Source of the DNA: Cladorrhinum sp. PSN259
Taxonomy: Eukaryota; Ascomycota; Sordariomycetes; Sordariales; Podosporaceae
Reading direction: 5' to 3'
Assembly (NCBI GenBank): GCA_033725935.1
Contig: MU867062.1
Span: 744,001 to 808,000 of the forward strand
Length of the DNA stretch: 64,000 nucleotides
A program made the translations under genes and the position numbers. Of the stretch, positions 33,998 to 45,289 are shown piece after piece; position 1 is the stretch's first letter; each line of letters starts with the position of its first letter. A model generated the notes under the pieces. It was not told where the DNA came from. It made no database searches and saw only the letters and a program-made list of their open reading frames with translations.

Positions 33998-36900
33998 ATG
34001 GCTTGGGAGCACCTGTCCGTCACCGGACCCCATCTGGTGTATCTCATCCTGGGCGGCTTCACTACATTGTTTATGTTATGCTCCACTGTCATCAAGGAGC
34101 GTATGTACATTGGCGAAGCTACTGTGGCTACACTATGCGGCACAATCTTCGGTCCATACGCAGCCAACCTAATAAACCCATCAGAAGCATGGTCTAGCGT
34201 CGACATTATCACCATTGAGTTCTCTCGAATCGTACTCGTCGTACAATGCTTCGCCGTTGGCGTCGAGTTGCCCAAGTTTTACATGGAAAGGCACTGGAAG
34301 TCCGTCACTCTGCTGCTGATTCCCGTCATGCTATTTGGCTGGCTCATCACAAGTCTATTCGTCTGGTGGTTGGTACCTCCACTCACCTGGCTTGAAAGCT
34401 TAGTTGTGGCAGCTTGCGTCACGGCAACCGATCCTGTTTTGGCCTCATCCGTCGTCGGCAAGGGCAAGTTTGCAAAGCGGGTGCCCAAACATCTTCGAGA
34501 TTTGCTCTCGGCCGAGTCTGGGTGCAATGACGGCATGGCGTTCCCTTTTGTCTATTTGGGCCTGTATCTCATTCACGACAAGTTGCACGCCAAGGAGGTC
34601 ACTTACCACTGGATTGTCTACACAATCTTGTATGAATGCGTCTTTGGTGCAGTGTATGGTTTTCTCATTGGGTATTTCGCCCGCCACGGTATCAAATATG
34701 CCGAGAAGCACGACCTGATTGACAGAGAGAGCTTCTTGGTGTTTTACTTCGTCCTCGCCCTCTTCTGTGCCGGATCTGGCAGCATCCTGGGTATCGATGA
34801 TCTCTTGGTGGGCTTCGCAGCCGGAGTCGGTTTCTCTAACGACGGTTGGTTCACGCAAAAGACAGAAGAATCGCACGTCTCCAACGTCATTGACTTGTTG
34901 ATCAACTTGGCTTACTTCGTCTACTTTGGAACGATTATCCCGTGGGCCGACTTCAACGACCACGGTATCGGTCTCTACGCCTGGAGACTGGTCATTCTCG
35001 CCATTTTCGTCATTCTTTTCCGTCGGATCCCTATCATGATGGCTTTGAAGCCTCTAATTCCAGATATCAAGACGTGGCGTGAAGCTCTTTTTGCTGGTCA
35101 TTTCGGTCCCATCGGTGTGGGGGCCATTTTCGTTGCCATGTTGGCTCGAGCTGAATTGGAATCTGGCAGTCCAGTTCCGATGACGAAGCTTCCAGATCCC
35201 GGTACTCCGCACTATGCCTTGATTCGGGTGGTTTGGCCGATTGTCGCTTTCCTCGTCGTTTCATCCATCATTGTACACGGCTCTTCGATTGCTGTATTCA
35301 CCCTTGGAAGACATATCAACACCCTGACTTTGACCATGTCCTTTACCCAAGCAAACGAGGATGGCCCGTCCTGGATGTCCCGGTTGCCCCGGATTTCATC
35401 ACAATCACGATCACAGGCAAGGACCATGTCTGATACTGAGGGCGAGGAGCTCAAGATGCCAGAGTATCCACCAGGCACATTGCCTCCTATTGGCTATCCA
35501 GGGAACTTCTTGCGCCGCGTTAAGGACGACGACAAGGAGAAGGCAGGACACAGCCGCCAAGGAAGTCGGGCCTCATCTTTGGTTGCAAGACGCCGAAGAA
35601 AGAAGTGGGATGACGGAATTGGCCCAGGAGGACCTATCACTCAGTCAGCCATTTTCCCTCAACGGTACAACAGCGATCTCCTGTCACCTACAACCGGAGC
35701 CCCACGAATCAGCGTCGATCAGCCCCGGCGTGGGCGGCCCAGCGAAGACATTGCCCCGGATGAGAGAGTACCCCGACATGACTCTGGTGAGGGTTCTTCT
35801 TCTCCCAAGCTGCCAATCAGCCCTGGAGATGAGCCTCGGGGCCCTGTGGAGGTTTATGACGAGGGCGACAATATTGTTATTGAGAACAAGGATGGCGATG
35901 TGCTAGCCGTGCATCCAACTCACCCAGGAACTGCTGCTGACCACGCCAAGGAACTCAAGTCGAAATTGGAGTCGGAGGCCGGACCATCAGGCTGGAGTTA
36001 CAATGCTGTCAAGATGAGGTTGGCAACTTGGCGTGATGAAGAAGCTGAGAAGAGAAAGGAAAAGGACAAGACATCACGCAAGGGCGAACCTGCCAGGGCG
36101 TATCAGTTCGGAACTACAGTAAGCTATCCGTTTGATGCAGATGACGAAAATCACTGGTCCTAACACAATTTCAGGTCATTGTCGAAAATGAAGACGGTGA
36201 GGTTGTCAAGAAATACGAGCTCCCGGCTCAGAAGGCCACGGGCGATCGTGTTGGCCAGAGCCTGAGATACATGGGCATGGGTGGTAAGGCCAAGGGTGAA
36301 GATAAGGAAACCGAGGGGGAGGCTAGTGCTCCGGCTAGACCTGGCGCATCAAGATGGGCCACTGCCTTTGGCCGATCATACGCTGGTGGAGGGAAGAAGA
36401 AGGATGCCGAAGAAGAAGAGGAGGATGACAAGCAGATTCGCTTCACCATTGGTGGTGTTGGTAGGCGAATGACAAAGGAGGACTTTATCGACGAGATGAA
36501 GAAATTGGACAAGAGCACACGCCGCGATGTGGTCAACGAGTCGACGGCTTCAGACGCGGTCAAGTCGCTTGTCAACCAAGATCATCAGAAGTCGTCTGTT
36601 TCCCCGGCATTACCTTCGGCTGTCAGTAGGAGAGATTATGCCGCTCAGGCCGATACTGTCCCGAGCGAGAGACAAGGGTCATCTTCCGGTCAATCCAGCA
36701 AGCAATCATCTTCACCTCGGCTAGGATCGGCGGAAGAAACCCCATCATTGACGCGAACACCAAGTCGGGATGTTGGAGAGACCGAAATTGAGCGGAGACG
36801 CCGCCTATCCGTGTTGCAGGGTGTTGATGGGGCAGCCGATGAAGAGGGTGAAGAGGTCGGCGAGACTGCCGCGGAGCGAAGACGAAGAGAGGCAGCGCTT

Positions 36901-37023
36901 GGTATGGCGCCCCGTGGTGCGTCTGATGAGGATAGTGACGATGACGACACTCCGCGGGTGCCGCCGCCTGCTAAACGGCCAGCGATTCGCTTTGCCGAAC
37001 CCGACAGAGGAAAGAGTGGTTAA
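33998..37023 (+). CDS. NHA1: plasma-membrane Na+(K+)/H+ antiporter, fungal Nha1 type
   Basis: Nha1/Sod2 antiporters export alkali cations in exchange for protons. There are two exons, 33998-36118 and 36175-37023, giving 989 residues. The N-terminal 440 residues form about a dozen membrane segments. The ion-site motif ATDPVLA is at about 143-149 (Asp145), and ESGCNDG at about 173-179 has the conserved Asn177-Asp178 pair. FAKRVPKHLRDLLSAESG is typical of the family. The long hydrophilic C-terminal tail (about residues 445-989) carries short conserved patches such as GPVEVYDEGDNIVIENKDGDV and VIVENEDGEVVKKYELP. The end is phospho-site-rich and acidic. The 56 bp intron joins ...FGTT to VIVEN in phase. 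Confidence 0.94.
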
Positions 37024-37655
37024 TTTTGAGGATCGAAGCTGTTTGTTTTCGTTTACCATTCAGTTGCATCAGGTATAGGTGTTGGGGTACATGTCTGGCA
37101 TATAGATGGATATGAAAAGTAGAGGATATGGAAATTGATGTGGGCATGGCACAGCGAATACCCTGGGGGAATGATTATATTTGTTTCTGTCTGGGTAGAG
37201 GTTGCTGAGCGGATAGTGCATTGGTAGTAGAGTGGTGTTAATGATTATGTCAATAATTTCGTAAGAAGACCTGACATTCAGTGAACAAGACGTTGACCGT
37301 TTCAACCGTTGTGAGATGTTCAACAAAGAAAGAGAAAGGAAGAATAACACGCGATTGGCTGCGCCTTATCCTCGGGGCCCCCGCAATCGGACTAAACCAT
37401 TCTCGGTTTAGTGGCACCTGCAAAGCCCGTCATCTTCCTTGGCCGGAGAGAAACTTTTGGGTTCAAGCGTGAAAGAGCTTTTGGGAACCTTTCAAGCCTG
37501 CTTGTTCTTGTTAACGTCAATCAGATCACCCTTCTCCAAAATCGTCCCCCCACTGTACCCAAGTGCGCTGTCAGCTTGATTGCTTGTTGCGCATTTCTTA
37601 CGAGTCCCAAAGCTTTCTCCGTTTTTTAAACCCCACACACATCACATTAGCAAAT
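37024..37655. other. intergenic, NHA1 to TOM22
   Basis: These 630 bp hold the NHA1 3' UTR and the TOM22 promoter. No gene is supported. Confidence 0.45.
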
Positions 37656-38185
37656 ATGGTCCAACTTACAGAAGTCGAGGATGAGCACTTCACCCACGCC
37701 CAGGTCGGGCCTGAGGATGATGAGGATTTCACTGATACCGGTTCGTACCACGGGCACTACTTCCATACGCTTTGCAAACAGACAACTAACCTGCTCCCAA
37801 TAATGCAGACTCCGAGATCTCCAACGAATCCAACTACGACCCCACCGACGAGACCCTTGCCGACCGGCTTTACGCTTTGCGCGACATCGTATCCCCCACA
37901 ACGCGCGGCTGGGTGAACGATAAGTACGAGGCGACGACCTCGGCGGTCAAGAGCGTTGTGTCGTTTTGCGGGCGCGCGGCCTGGACTTTGAGCGTTTCCG
38001 CCTTATTGGTTGGCGTGCCGTTTGCGCTCGCCTTCGGGGAGGATCAGAACTATGCCGCAATGGAGCAGGAGCAGCGGATGCGGGAGCTTGGTGGCGAGAT
38101 CTTGACTGCTGATGGGGAGAAGGGATTGTCGAGCGAGGAGATCGCTGCTGGTATTGGTGCTGGTGGTGCTAAGCCTGCTCTTTAA
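37656..38185 (+). CDS. TOM22: mitochondrial import receptor subunit Tom22
   Basis: Tom22 is the central receptor of the outer-membrane TOM complex. There are two exons, 37656-37740 and 37809-38185, giving 153 residues. The cytosolic N-terminus is acidic (VEDEHFTHAQVGPEDDEDF), as expected for a presequence receptor. The conserved ETLADRLYALRDIVSP is followed by one transmembrane helix near 88-110 (AAWTLSVSALLVGVPFALAF), with the proline in the membrane segment that the family needs for insertion. A short intermembrane-space tail follows. The intron is 68 bp and uses the donor GTTCGT. Confidence 0.94.
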
Positions 38186-38680
38186 ATTTGGCTGCCACCA
38201 CTCGATAACCGAATGGGGGAGGTTCTGGTAGTCCTGACGGGCCATATCCTGTCATATTCGATGGGAATGGCATGAATGCTCAAGACCCAGCGGTTTTCTC
38301 TTCGACAAAAAGCTCTTGAGCAAAACCCGGCTGAACCGATCGACCGGGAGGAGGGGATGAGGGGGAAGAGGATGCTGCTGAAACCTGATGCAAGGTGCGT
38401 CAGGAAAACAGAAGCGGCCGCCGCTGTACCCCCTTCTTCTCTGCCGCCAAAATACCGCCCTCAATCCGTGTTTTTCACCAGATATCTTCGCCTACCACCT
38501 GTTTGTAACTTGTACATTATTCATCAATTCACTCAGCCCTGCATATTGCTCTTCCATCATCAGGATAGGGAAAGAACGAAGTGCTCTTCCCGTCCTCACA
38601 CAAAGCTGTCGGGATGCTATAATATAATGACACCCACGCATGTATGTTCTTGTTAGACTAGGATGGTTTGGCGATTGGGA

Positions 38681-38756
38681 GCGACAAGGGGTTTCGGGAG
38701 CGACAAGGGGTTTCGGGAGCGACAAGGGGTTTCGGGAGCGACAAGGGGTTTCGGGA
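38681..38756 (+). repeat. four exact tandem copies of a 19-bp unit
   Basis: The unit gcgacaaggggtttcggga occurs four times head to tail without mismatch, ending just before gcagcag. Perfect identity suggests recent expansion. A short upstream stretch (gcgattggga) resembles a decayed partial unit. Confidence 0.95.
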
Positions 38757-39065
38757 GCAGCAGCCTAGGAAGGAAAAGTTGTTTTCACATTTCTGTTTTA
38801 TGGGTCTAATTATGGCGGGGCACAATGAATCTCGACTCTACTGTGGTCTTCAATCTTTGTACGTATGGATGACTGTGCGGCCGTTGTATGTGTATGATAT
38901 ATGAAGGAATTCGACCCATGCTCCCATGATTGCAGCTTCATGTCTGGCAGTCTAGAAATAAAAGAATGATTGGCAAGAAAGGACCAAAGAAAATTGCAAA
39001 AAGCTCGTCCTCCCCCTCCCAGGGACCTGGTTGGGTGGAGGACTACGAAACAGCCAGCTTAATCC

Positions 39066-39183
39066 GCGGTTCGAAGTTCGAACCGGGGTGCTTAAGTTGA
39101 CGGTTTACAGGGATCCAATAGCAGGAAACCGCTACCGCTTGACCACGTCTGGTCAAGTCGGCCGACTTACGATAACGGTTTCC
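39066..39183. repeat. cluster of nested perfect palindromes
   Basis: Within 118 bp there are four symmetric elements. One is a 19-bp palindrome with a one-base centre (arms CGGTTCGAA and TTCGAACCG, about 39066-39084). One is an 8-bp stem with a four-base loop (CTTGACCA/TGGTCAAG, 39138-39157). One is the perfect 14-bp palindrome AAGTCGGCCGACTT (39155-39168), which overlaps that stem. The fourth is an outer pair, GGAAACCG (39124-39131) and CGGTTTCC (39176-39183), enclosing the last two. Confidence 0.85.
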
Positions 39184-40001
39184 GCTGGTTGGCTGAGGAA
39201 AAATTGTGGTGTATAAAGTTCGGTGGACGGTGGAAGGTGGGAAGGTGCAGAGTGCAAGTTGAAAGTCACAATGTCTTGGCGTATGGTCTGTGCTCAACGA
39301 GCATGGAAAGCTTAGAACCGGCTCCGCTTTGCTCGGCTTCCATGCTTTATTTTTTTGACTGGGGAATTTTTCGCTTCTTTCAACAACATCAACCGCACCA
39401 CGTTCAACTTCAAGATCACGATCTTTCTCTCGCCGTCAACCTCCCGCAGCAGCGACGTTTGAAGACAAGCATTTTGGGATCGGTATTTTTTCCCGGGTTA
39501 AGCTACGCTGATAGCATCTGTCTGCTTGAGTCTGCCAGTCTTTTCTTGCTTGCTGCTGTATGGAAACGCCGGCGGAGAGAGAAACTAAAATGTTTCGAGT
39601 GAAAATGATGTGCTGAAAAACCCCGTCTTCTGCCTGATTCGTTCAGCCATACCTCCTCCGAGGCTGTCCTTGAGCCAGGATGCGCGCGAGTTGAGTCTTT
39701 TGACTTTTTGCTTGCAGCGTATTAGACTAGATTGAACCTCAAAAGTAACTTTCTTTGAGTGCGGAATCTTCTATGTGTACCATGGAGAATATTCGCAATT
39801 TCTAGTTGCTACAATTTTTTTATATATTTTTTTTTACCAATTTTTTTTCTCATGCTTTATTTATTATTGCTGTATTTATCGTTTATACATCATCGTTACT
39901 TCATCACCAATATATCGATCGCTGTATGAATGACCCTGTCCAAACGCCATCCATGCTATGTGTATGTGTGTATGTGTATGCCGTGAATCTTTTTCATGTT
40001 T

Positions 40002-41207
40002 TCACAAAAGAACAAGCGCAACACCCAAGAACCCAACCAGCGCAACGACCACACCCCCTCCATCCTTGACTGCTGCCCCCGAACTGCTACTCGCACCACT
40101 GCTAGGCTTCACCCTGCCCACAACATCTTTTGCGCTCAGTCCATTCATCAAATCCCCTGCTTCGACACTCGGCCCCTTGTCGAAGAAATCAACCAGCGCA
40201 AACACCGGTTTCTGCCCCAGGTCGTCCCACTCTGCCTGACACCGCTTCAAATGCTTGCCCAGATTCCCTGCCGCATCCGTTGACGGATTATTGGTGACGT
40301 CGATATCGGACACGTCGGGTATCTGCACGCCACTACCTAGATTTATGTACTGGAAGTGGTTGAGCAGAGGCAGTAACCCGGACTGTATGGCCTTTGATGC
40401 CGTGCCGGCCGACGAGGGCCGGTCGAGCTGGCATTGAAATTGAGAGGGGGAAGTGATGTTGTATGGCGTTTCGAAGACGTGACTCAACTCGGAAAGTAAA
40501 TACGGGTATGCAGGCTCGGGGGTAATGGAGGCTACGAAAGTGACGAGACGCTGGTTTGTTGATATCATCGACTGGAGGGTAGGCCAGGTTATGGTTCCGG
40601 GTGTGTTTGTGGTTGTGTTGGAAGTGGCGGTGCTTGTATTTGATGATGATGATGGGATGTAGCCGTATGACGAAATACCGGACGAGTCGAACGCAGATCC
40701 GAAAGACGAGGCGGGCTGGTTGTCGGAGTTTACTAGGATCAGAGTGATAACGTCGTTGGGATTCTTGTCGAGCCAGTATTTGAGACTCGATAGCCATGAG
40801 AGCAAGGGACCGGCATCTAAGAGTCCGCAGTAGGAGTGGCAGAGATGGAGGACGTTATTTGAGAGATGGACTTGTGCTGTGAGTAAGCGGATTCCGGCTG
40901 ATAAGGCGACGGTTGCGTTGAAGAATTGATTCCCTGCTACGCTGTTTGATGTGCTTGCGTCGCGGAGGAAGGAGGAGTCGTGGGCGCCTATGTGGGTTAC
41001 GTTGTTGTAGGGGCGGGTGCAGAGGAGGGGGGAATTATTGCATGGCGCTGTTGGAATTGGAGGTTGAGTCGATGTGGTAAACGGAGTGACCTGAAGGGGT
41101 GTTGGTGAGGTTGTGACTGTTGTTTGGGCGTGGATGAGGGATGGTGAGAGGGTGAGGAGGAGAGCGGTGATGGCTGGTGGTGCCCGGGAGAGTGATATTG
41201 GTTTCAT
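40002..41207 (-). CDS. secreted GPI-anchored PLC-like phosphodiesterase-fold protein
   Basis: The protein has 401 residues from the ATG at 41207; the open frame reaches further but lacks another ATG. Residues 1-27 form a signal peptide (ALLLTLSPSLIHA before the cleavage site). A Thr/Pro-rich stretch is followed by a domain resembling the PI-PLC X fold. The motif YNNVTHIGAHDSSF has the conserved His, and GIRLLTAQVHLSNN and HLCHSYCGLLDAGPL follow. A Ser/Asn/Thr-rich insert lies in the middle. The C-terminus has a Ser/Gly-rich ω-site region followed by a hydrophobic tail (VVVALVGFLGVALVLL), as expected of a GPI anchor at the plasma membrane or wall. Fungal members of this family often lack full PLC active sites, so the enzymatic role is not assured. 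Confidence 0.85.
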   Translation of the reverse strand: MKPISLSRAPPAITALLLTLSPSLIHAQTTVTTSPTPLQVTPFTTSTQPPIPTAPCNNSPLLCTRPYNNVTHIGAHDSSFLRDASTSNSVAGNQFFNATVALSAGIRLLTAQVHLSNNVLHLCHSYCGLLDAGPLLSWLSSLKYWLDKNPNDVITLILVNSDNQPASSFGSAFDSSGISSYGYIPSSSSNTSTATSNTTTNTPGTITWPTLQSMISTNQRLVTFVASITPEPAYPYLLSELSHVFETPYNITSPSQFQCQLDRPSSAGTASKAIQSGLLPLLNHFQYINLGSGVQIPDVSDIDVTNNPSTDAAGNLGKHLKRCQAEWDDLGQKPVFALVDFFDKGPSVEAGDLMNGLSAKDVVGRVKPSSGASSSSGAAVKDGGGVVVALVGFLGVALVLL

Positions 41208-41914
41208 GATACCCAGTAAACAAATGGTATTGAAGAATATCAAGGTTGAATTTTGGAAAGCATTCGGGATCAGTGAAGACTTATAACCAGGAATCACACG
41301 GACAACACCAGTACTCTACTTCAGATGAAGGCGAGTATCTGAAAATATCTGCAGCGCCAGGAATGCAAATGTGTATTTCAAGCATTTTTCGCCCCTTTTC
41401 GCAGCTAGATAGACCGTTTAACCTTGTTTATTCTTGGGATGAAGCCGTTTTTTAACCCCGGTCATGCTTGGTCTAAGAATTGTGATGTACTTAGCCTTTA
41501 AGCTTGCTTGCCCCTGAACTATCACAAACCGACGGGTAATTCGGACATGCCATTCCACTTCGTTGGGAGGATGGAAGCGATAGATCCAAGTAAAGTGAAC
41601 AATATCCGTTGTGGTCTCGCCATGTGATAGGAACGGACACCACCACTCCTGTCAGAACAGAGTACCTTGTATCCTGACGACGCCAGTCTCTTTCTCAGCA
41701 ACCCCGAGCTTATCAGGGACGGTCTACGTAGCTTCAGTTGGCGCCCGTTGCCTTGACAGATGGGGTTCCTCCACGTCTATTTTATATTTCAGCAAGAAGA
41801 ATACGGAAAACGGACAGCAGGAGAACGAACGATACCTACATGAGGAAGCATCCTATTATTATTTTTAAATCTCGTCTAGATTCAGACAGCAACTATATAG
41901 GGGTATCATCAAAC
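41208..41914. other. intergenic, PLC-like gene promoter and FEX 3' region
   Basis: These 700 bp lie between two minus-strand genes and contain nothing else I can support. Confidence 0.45.
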
Positions 41915-43294
41915 TCAATGCGTACACATCAACGCCTCCCACCCGTCACTCCACCTCAGCCCTCCCATAATCGCAACCAGCACCGCCAATCCCGTCACCA
42001 CACTTGCACCACCATACACATAAGCATGCCCCCTCCTCAAAGCAGCCAACTCAGCAACCCAGGTTGAGACAGTAGTCAAGCACCCGCAAAACCCATCCTG
42101 GATGCCCTGCAGAACCTGGCAACCTACAACACCTCCCAGCGGAACATGAGCCAAATCCCAGGACATAGCCAACACCGCAGTTCCTAATATATTAACAGCA
42201 AAAGTCCCCAACGGGAAACTAGCAACCCTCCCATTCAGCTTCAACGACAAATAAAACCTCGCCAAACATCCCAGCGGCGCAAACGCAAGCGCAAAAGTAG
42301 CCACTCCCCTCCACTCATCATTGGGAGGGAAAATAGACATTAACACAGCACCTAACCAACATCCCCATCCCAGAACCACCACGGCATTATCAAGTACCCT
42401 TCTCGTCACAGCATACGGCAAACTTGGCGTGACAGGTTCCACCAAAATTGCCAGATGCGCTCCAACAAACAGACCCGCCAACGACATCGAAACAGTAACA
42501 ATCACGACCCCCAAGAACGAAAGGAACGAGTAACCCCCGTTCCTAGTATACCCTTCCCCAGCCAGCGCCAGAAAAACATCTCTCATAAATGCCGAGAACG
42601 AGGTAAAAGACCCACAAAACCCCGTCGCGAGACCAATATAAAGAGGTATAGTCTTCTTAAGTGATAAATGTGCCTTTTTCGCTTGTTCCTCTGATGTTGC
42701 CCCAGTTTCAAGATCGTCTTTTGCGATACGTTCATATCTTTGAAACAGCATGCGATCTTCAGCCAGGAATCCCATTACTAAACTCCCTGCAAAGTTGGGC
42801 CATATCGATGGGTAGATTATTGGTGTACCGGGGTATGTAGTTAGAGCTTGCAGGCCTAGGCGTGCTAGGGTGCCAAGGAGGGAGAAGAATATTAGGTAGG
42901 AGATTGTGTAGAGTTGTGTTCGGAGGCGGGAGACCAGGTATCGTGTTTCTTTATATGAGTGTGAGTGGGCCTCATGGTCGCAGGAAGAGCGGGCTTGCTC
43001 GAGGGTCCGAAGACGGGTGTCTGGACTTTCGACTGGGGTGATTTCGGTTGTTTCGTCTAGGTTTGAGTAGCTGGCGGGAATGTCGTAGTTGTCTGCTGCT
43101 GCTGCTGCTGCTGCTGGTTTGGAGGCGGTTGAGGCTCGTCGGATTTTGCGCTCTTCTGGGCTGTGGGTTGGCAATGTGGAGGCGCGCCGTGGGTAAAGTG
43201 AGATACCGGGTTCAGTTGGTGGTATGGCGTCGTGGAGACCGTTGTGATCTGAGGACGCAGCGTGACCACTGGGTTGTTGTTTCTTTGATGTCAT
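41915..43294 (-). CDS. FEX1: fluoride export protein, two-domain CrcB/Fex type
   Basis: Fex proteins export fluoride across the plasma membrane; in eukaryotes two CrcB-like halves are fused. This single-exon gene codes 459 residues from the ATG at 43294. The first ~125 residues are hydrophilic and disordered, with an Ala tract encoded by GCA/GCT repeats. Membrane half one includes SLLGTLARLGLQ, WPNFAGSLVMGFL and GLATGFCGSFTSFSAF. Half two includes LGCLARFYLSL, GTFAVNILGTAVL and QDGFCGCLTTVSTW. The duplicated GFCG-x-[FL]-T-[ST] signature and the conserved Asn of the pore (PNFAGS and VNILGT) are present in both halves, so the protein appears functional. Confidence 0.94.
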   Translation of the reverse strand: MTSKKQQPSGHAASSDHNGLHDAIPPTEPGISLYPRRASTLPTHSPEERKIRRASTASKPAAAAAAADNYDIPASYSNLDETTEITPVESPDTRLRTLEQARSSCDHEAHSHSYKETRYLVSRLRTQLYTISYLIFFSLLGTLARLGLQALTTYPGTPIIYPSIWPNFAGSLVMGFLAEDRMLFQRYERIAKDDLETGATSEEQAKKAHLSLKKTIPLYIGLATGFCGSFTSFSAFMRDVFLALAGEGYTRNGGYSFLSFLGVVIVTVSMSLAGLFVGAHLAILVEPVTPSLPYAVTRRVLDNAVVVLGWGCWLGAVLMSIFPPNDEWRGVATFALAFAPLGCLARFYLSLKLNGRVASFPLGTFAVNILGTAVLAMSWDLAHVPLGGVVGCQVLQGIQDGFCGCLTTVSTWVAELAALRRGHAYVYGGASVVTGLAVLVAIMGGLRWSDGWEALMCTH

Positions 43295-45289
43295 CACTGT
43301 GCGAATGGTAGTTGTGTGTTGAGCAAGGGCGGGTTTAGTGCAACCCGTGGGTTTCTTGCAATGGTCACCTCAATCGCAGCCCATGAAATAATATCCCGGT
43401 TGCCTAATTGCAATCTCATGTTAAGTTTCTCATTTTGTAAATTCGAGATTCTTTGTTCATTCGCATGTTGAAGGTTTGGTGGAGTTGAGGACGGGTCCGG
43501 ACTCGGGAGCAGGGCCCCTTGTCGTTGCTGTCGGCAGCTTTCCGTGCTTGCAGGCCCCACAGTTCTTGGCTCTTGCCTGTTCAGAGCACTTACAACAATA
43601 ATTACCTAAAACCTCCATCATCAAGAGTGCTTGATGAATTTCTGCATATTAGTAGCAAAGATAGGTAGGGATAAACTGTGGGTGGAAAAAAGATAGCCTC
43701 GATTAGCATATTTTGGGGCATTCTACCTTGTCTAGGCTATATACGGAAACAGTAAACCGCTCTATTTTGGTGGAGGGAATCAAAATATCATCTGCCAGAG
43801 TGACGGGGAATGGGAACTCGTCATATGCGTTTGGGTTCAGATACACTTGACAACTGTCCACGAACGCTTTTGAGAGGTCGGCGGCATCACAAGTGACGTT
43901 GGGGTTCCAAGAGAGTTATCAGCGAAGTAGCTACAACTTCCTGGCCCAGCAATCTATTGTGCAGTCCATCAACCGAAAAAAGAAATCAGGAAAAATTGGG
44001 AAAGCCCTAATCTTTTCTCACACTTCAAGCACGATCCTGAGTAGTGTTTGGTCGAGAACTGCAGTCGATACTGTTGCCACATGTTATTGAAACAGTTCCG
44101 GCAGTCTTGCCTATATGACGCAATGGCGCAGGACAACCCTCTAAGTGGAGAGCGAGAATTATCGTCAGATAAATGAAGCCAAGCAAAGATACTGTAGAGC
44201 AGAGTGAGATACTGAACAACTGGTGATAATTCATGTGCACGGGTCCTTCGCTCCTCAAATAGGGTGTTGAAATAATAATGAGACACCACACGGTTTGGGG
44301 GGGGGGGGGGGAGAGTACATCTACTACGAGAATGTTAGTGGTTGAAAAAGCTAAAGAACGTTTTATCCTTGGTGAGATTGAGGATTGGGCCCAGGCAACG
44401 CCGCAGATTGATTGGAAATAATGTTGCTTTCTGAGAATCCAAAGTCATCCATGGATATTGTTTGAAAGAAATGGATCTCAGTATTCTCCTATCCGAATAT
44501 ACCCCGAATCGAAGGAAGATGGTGATTCAGACGTTGACCCAAACTTTGGTGTTGAAGAGAGTTCAAGGTTGAAGACGTCCAAACCCGGAACCGGCCGCTA
44601 GCCAGGGGTGAAATGCCCCCTGGGTAATCCCTGTCAATGCTATCGCTGTATCTTATCGTAGTGGGTCCAGCTTCCACGACAGCCTGCCCCGCCATTCCAA
44701 GTCCCTTCCTATCCCACACCGATCATCCGTCACGAGGACACTCTCGGGCCAGATGATAGAGAAAGGTACGAAAAGTCCGATTTAGCTCAAGCCACCCGGG
44801 AGCTCTTTGACACACTTTTATCGGGGCCCGGACGATTCGCCGCATGTGCTGTCTCTTCCGTGTCTGAGACACAAGTGAGCCCGGCCAAACAGCAAAAGCA
44901 AAGTACAGCAGGCCAAGACCCAATGTGTCGGATACCGTCTTTGAAGTGGCAGATATCAACGAATCAAGCATTGGCACGACCTACCTTGCTCTAGAGTGTA
45001 CGTAAATAGTGGTTGGTTGAGAGGCAAGCGTAGTATGGGGAGGAACCTGGCGTGCCTGGTATTCCCGGACGTCGGCCGTTTGCATTTGCCCATGCATCCG
45101 GAGCTCTCCCAAGAGCTACCTAACAAGTAAATATAAGAATAGCTTCCAACATCTTCCCTTTGATCTTTCCTTCCCCTCTTTCTCCCTTTCTCCCACTCTG
45201 CCACTTTGAATTCCTTATCATACCTACCAACCCGCCTACTTTTCCACTCCTCCTTCTATCCCTCTCACTTCCGTCCCACGATTGACAAA
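43295..45289. promoter_or_regulatory. long divergent promoter region, FEX1 and FUR1
   Basis: Two kilobases separate the divergent start codons. Open frames are short and unrelated to known proteins. A run of 15 guanines lies at 44297-44311. The stretch just before FUR1 (45160-45280) is pyrimidine-rich, a common fungal promoter and leader feature. Confidence 0.5.
44297..44311 (+). repeat. homopolymer of 15 G
   Basis: This is an uninterrupted run of G between the FEX1 and FUR1 genes. Its exact length is unreliable in any read-based assembly. Confidence 0.85.

Larger units (their letters stand above)
38186..40001. other. convergent intergenic region with tandem repeat and palindrome cluster
   Basis: This 1.8 kb stretch lies between the TOM22 and PLC-like stop codons, so neither gene needs a promoter here. 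It nonetheless contains a 19-bp repeat in four exact copies (38681-38756), several perfect palindromes (39066-39183) and a T-rich stretch (39810-39860). No protein-coding gene is supported. Confidence 0.55.

Noticed and set aside
39060..39090. B-box-like GGTTCGAA as evidence of a tRNA
   Set aside because: The match is part of a 19-bp palindrome and lacks an A-box or a cloverleaf.
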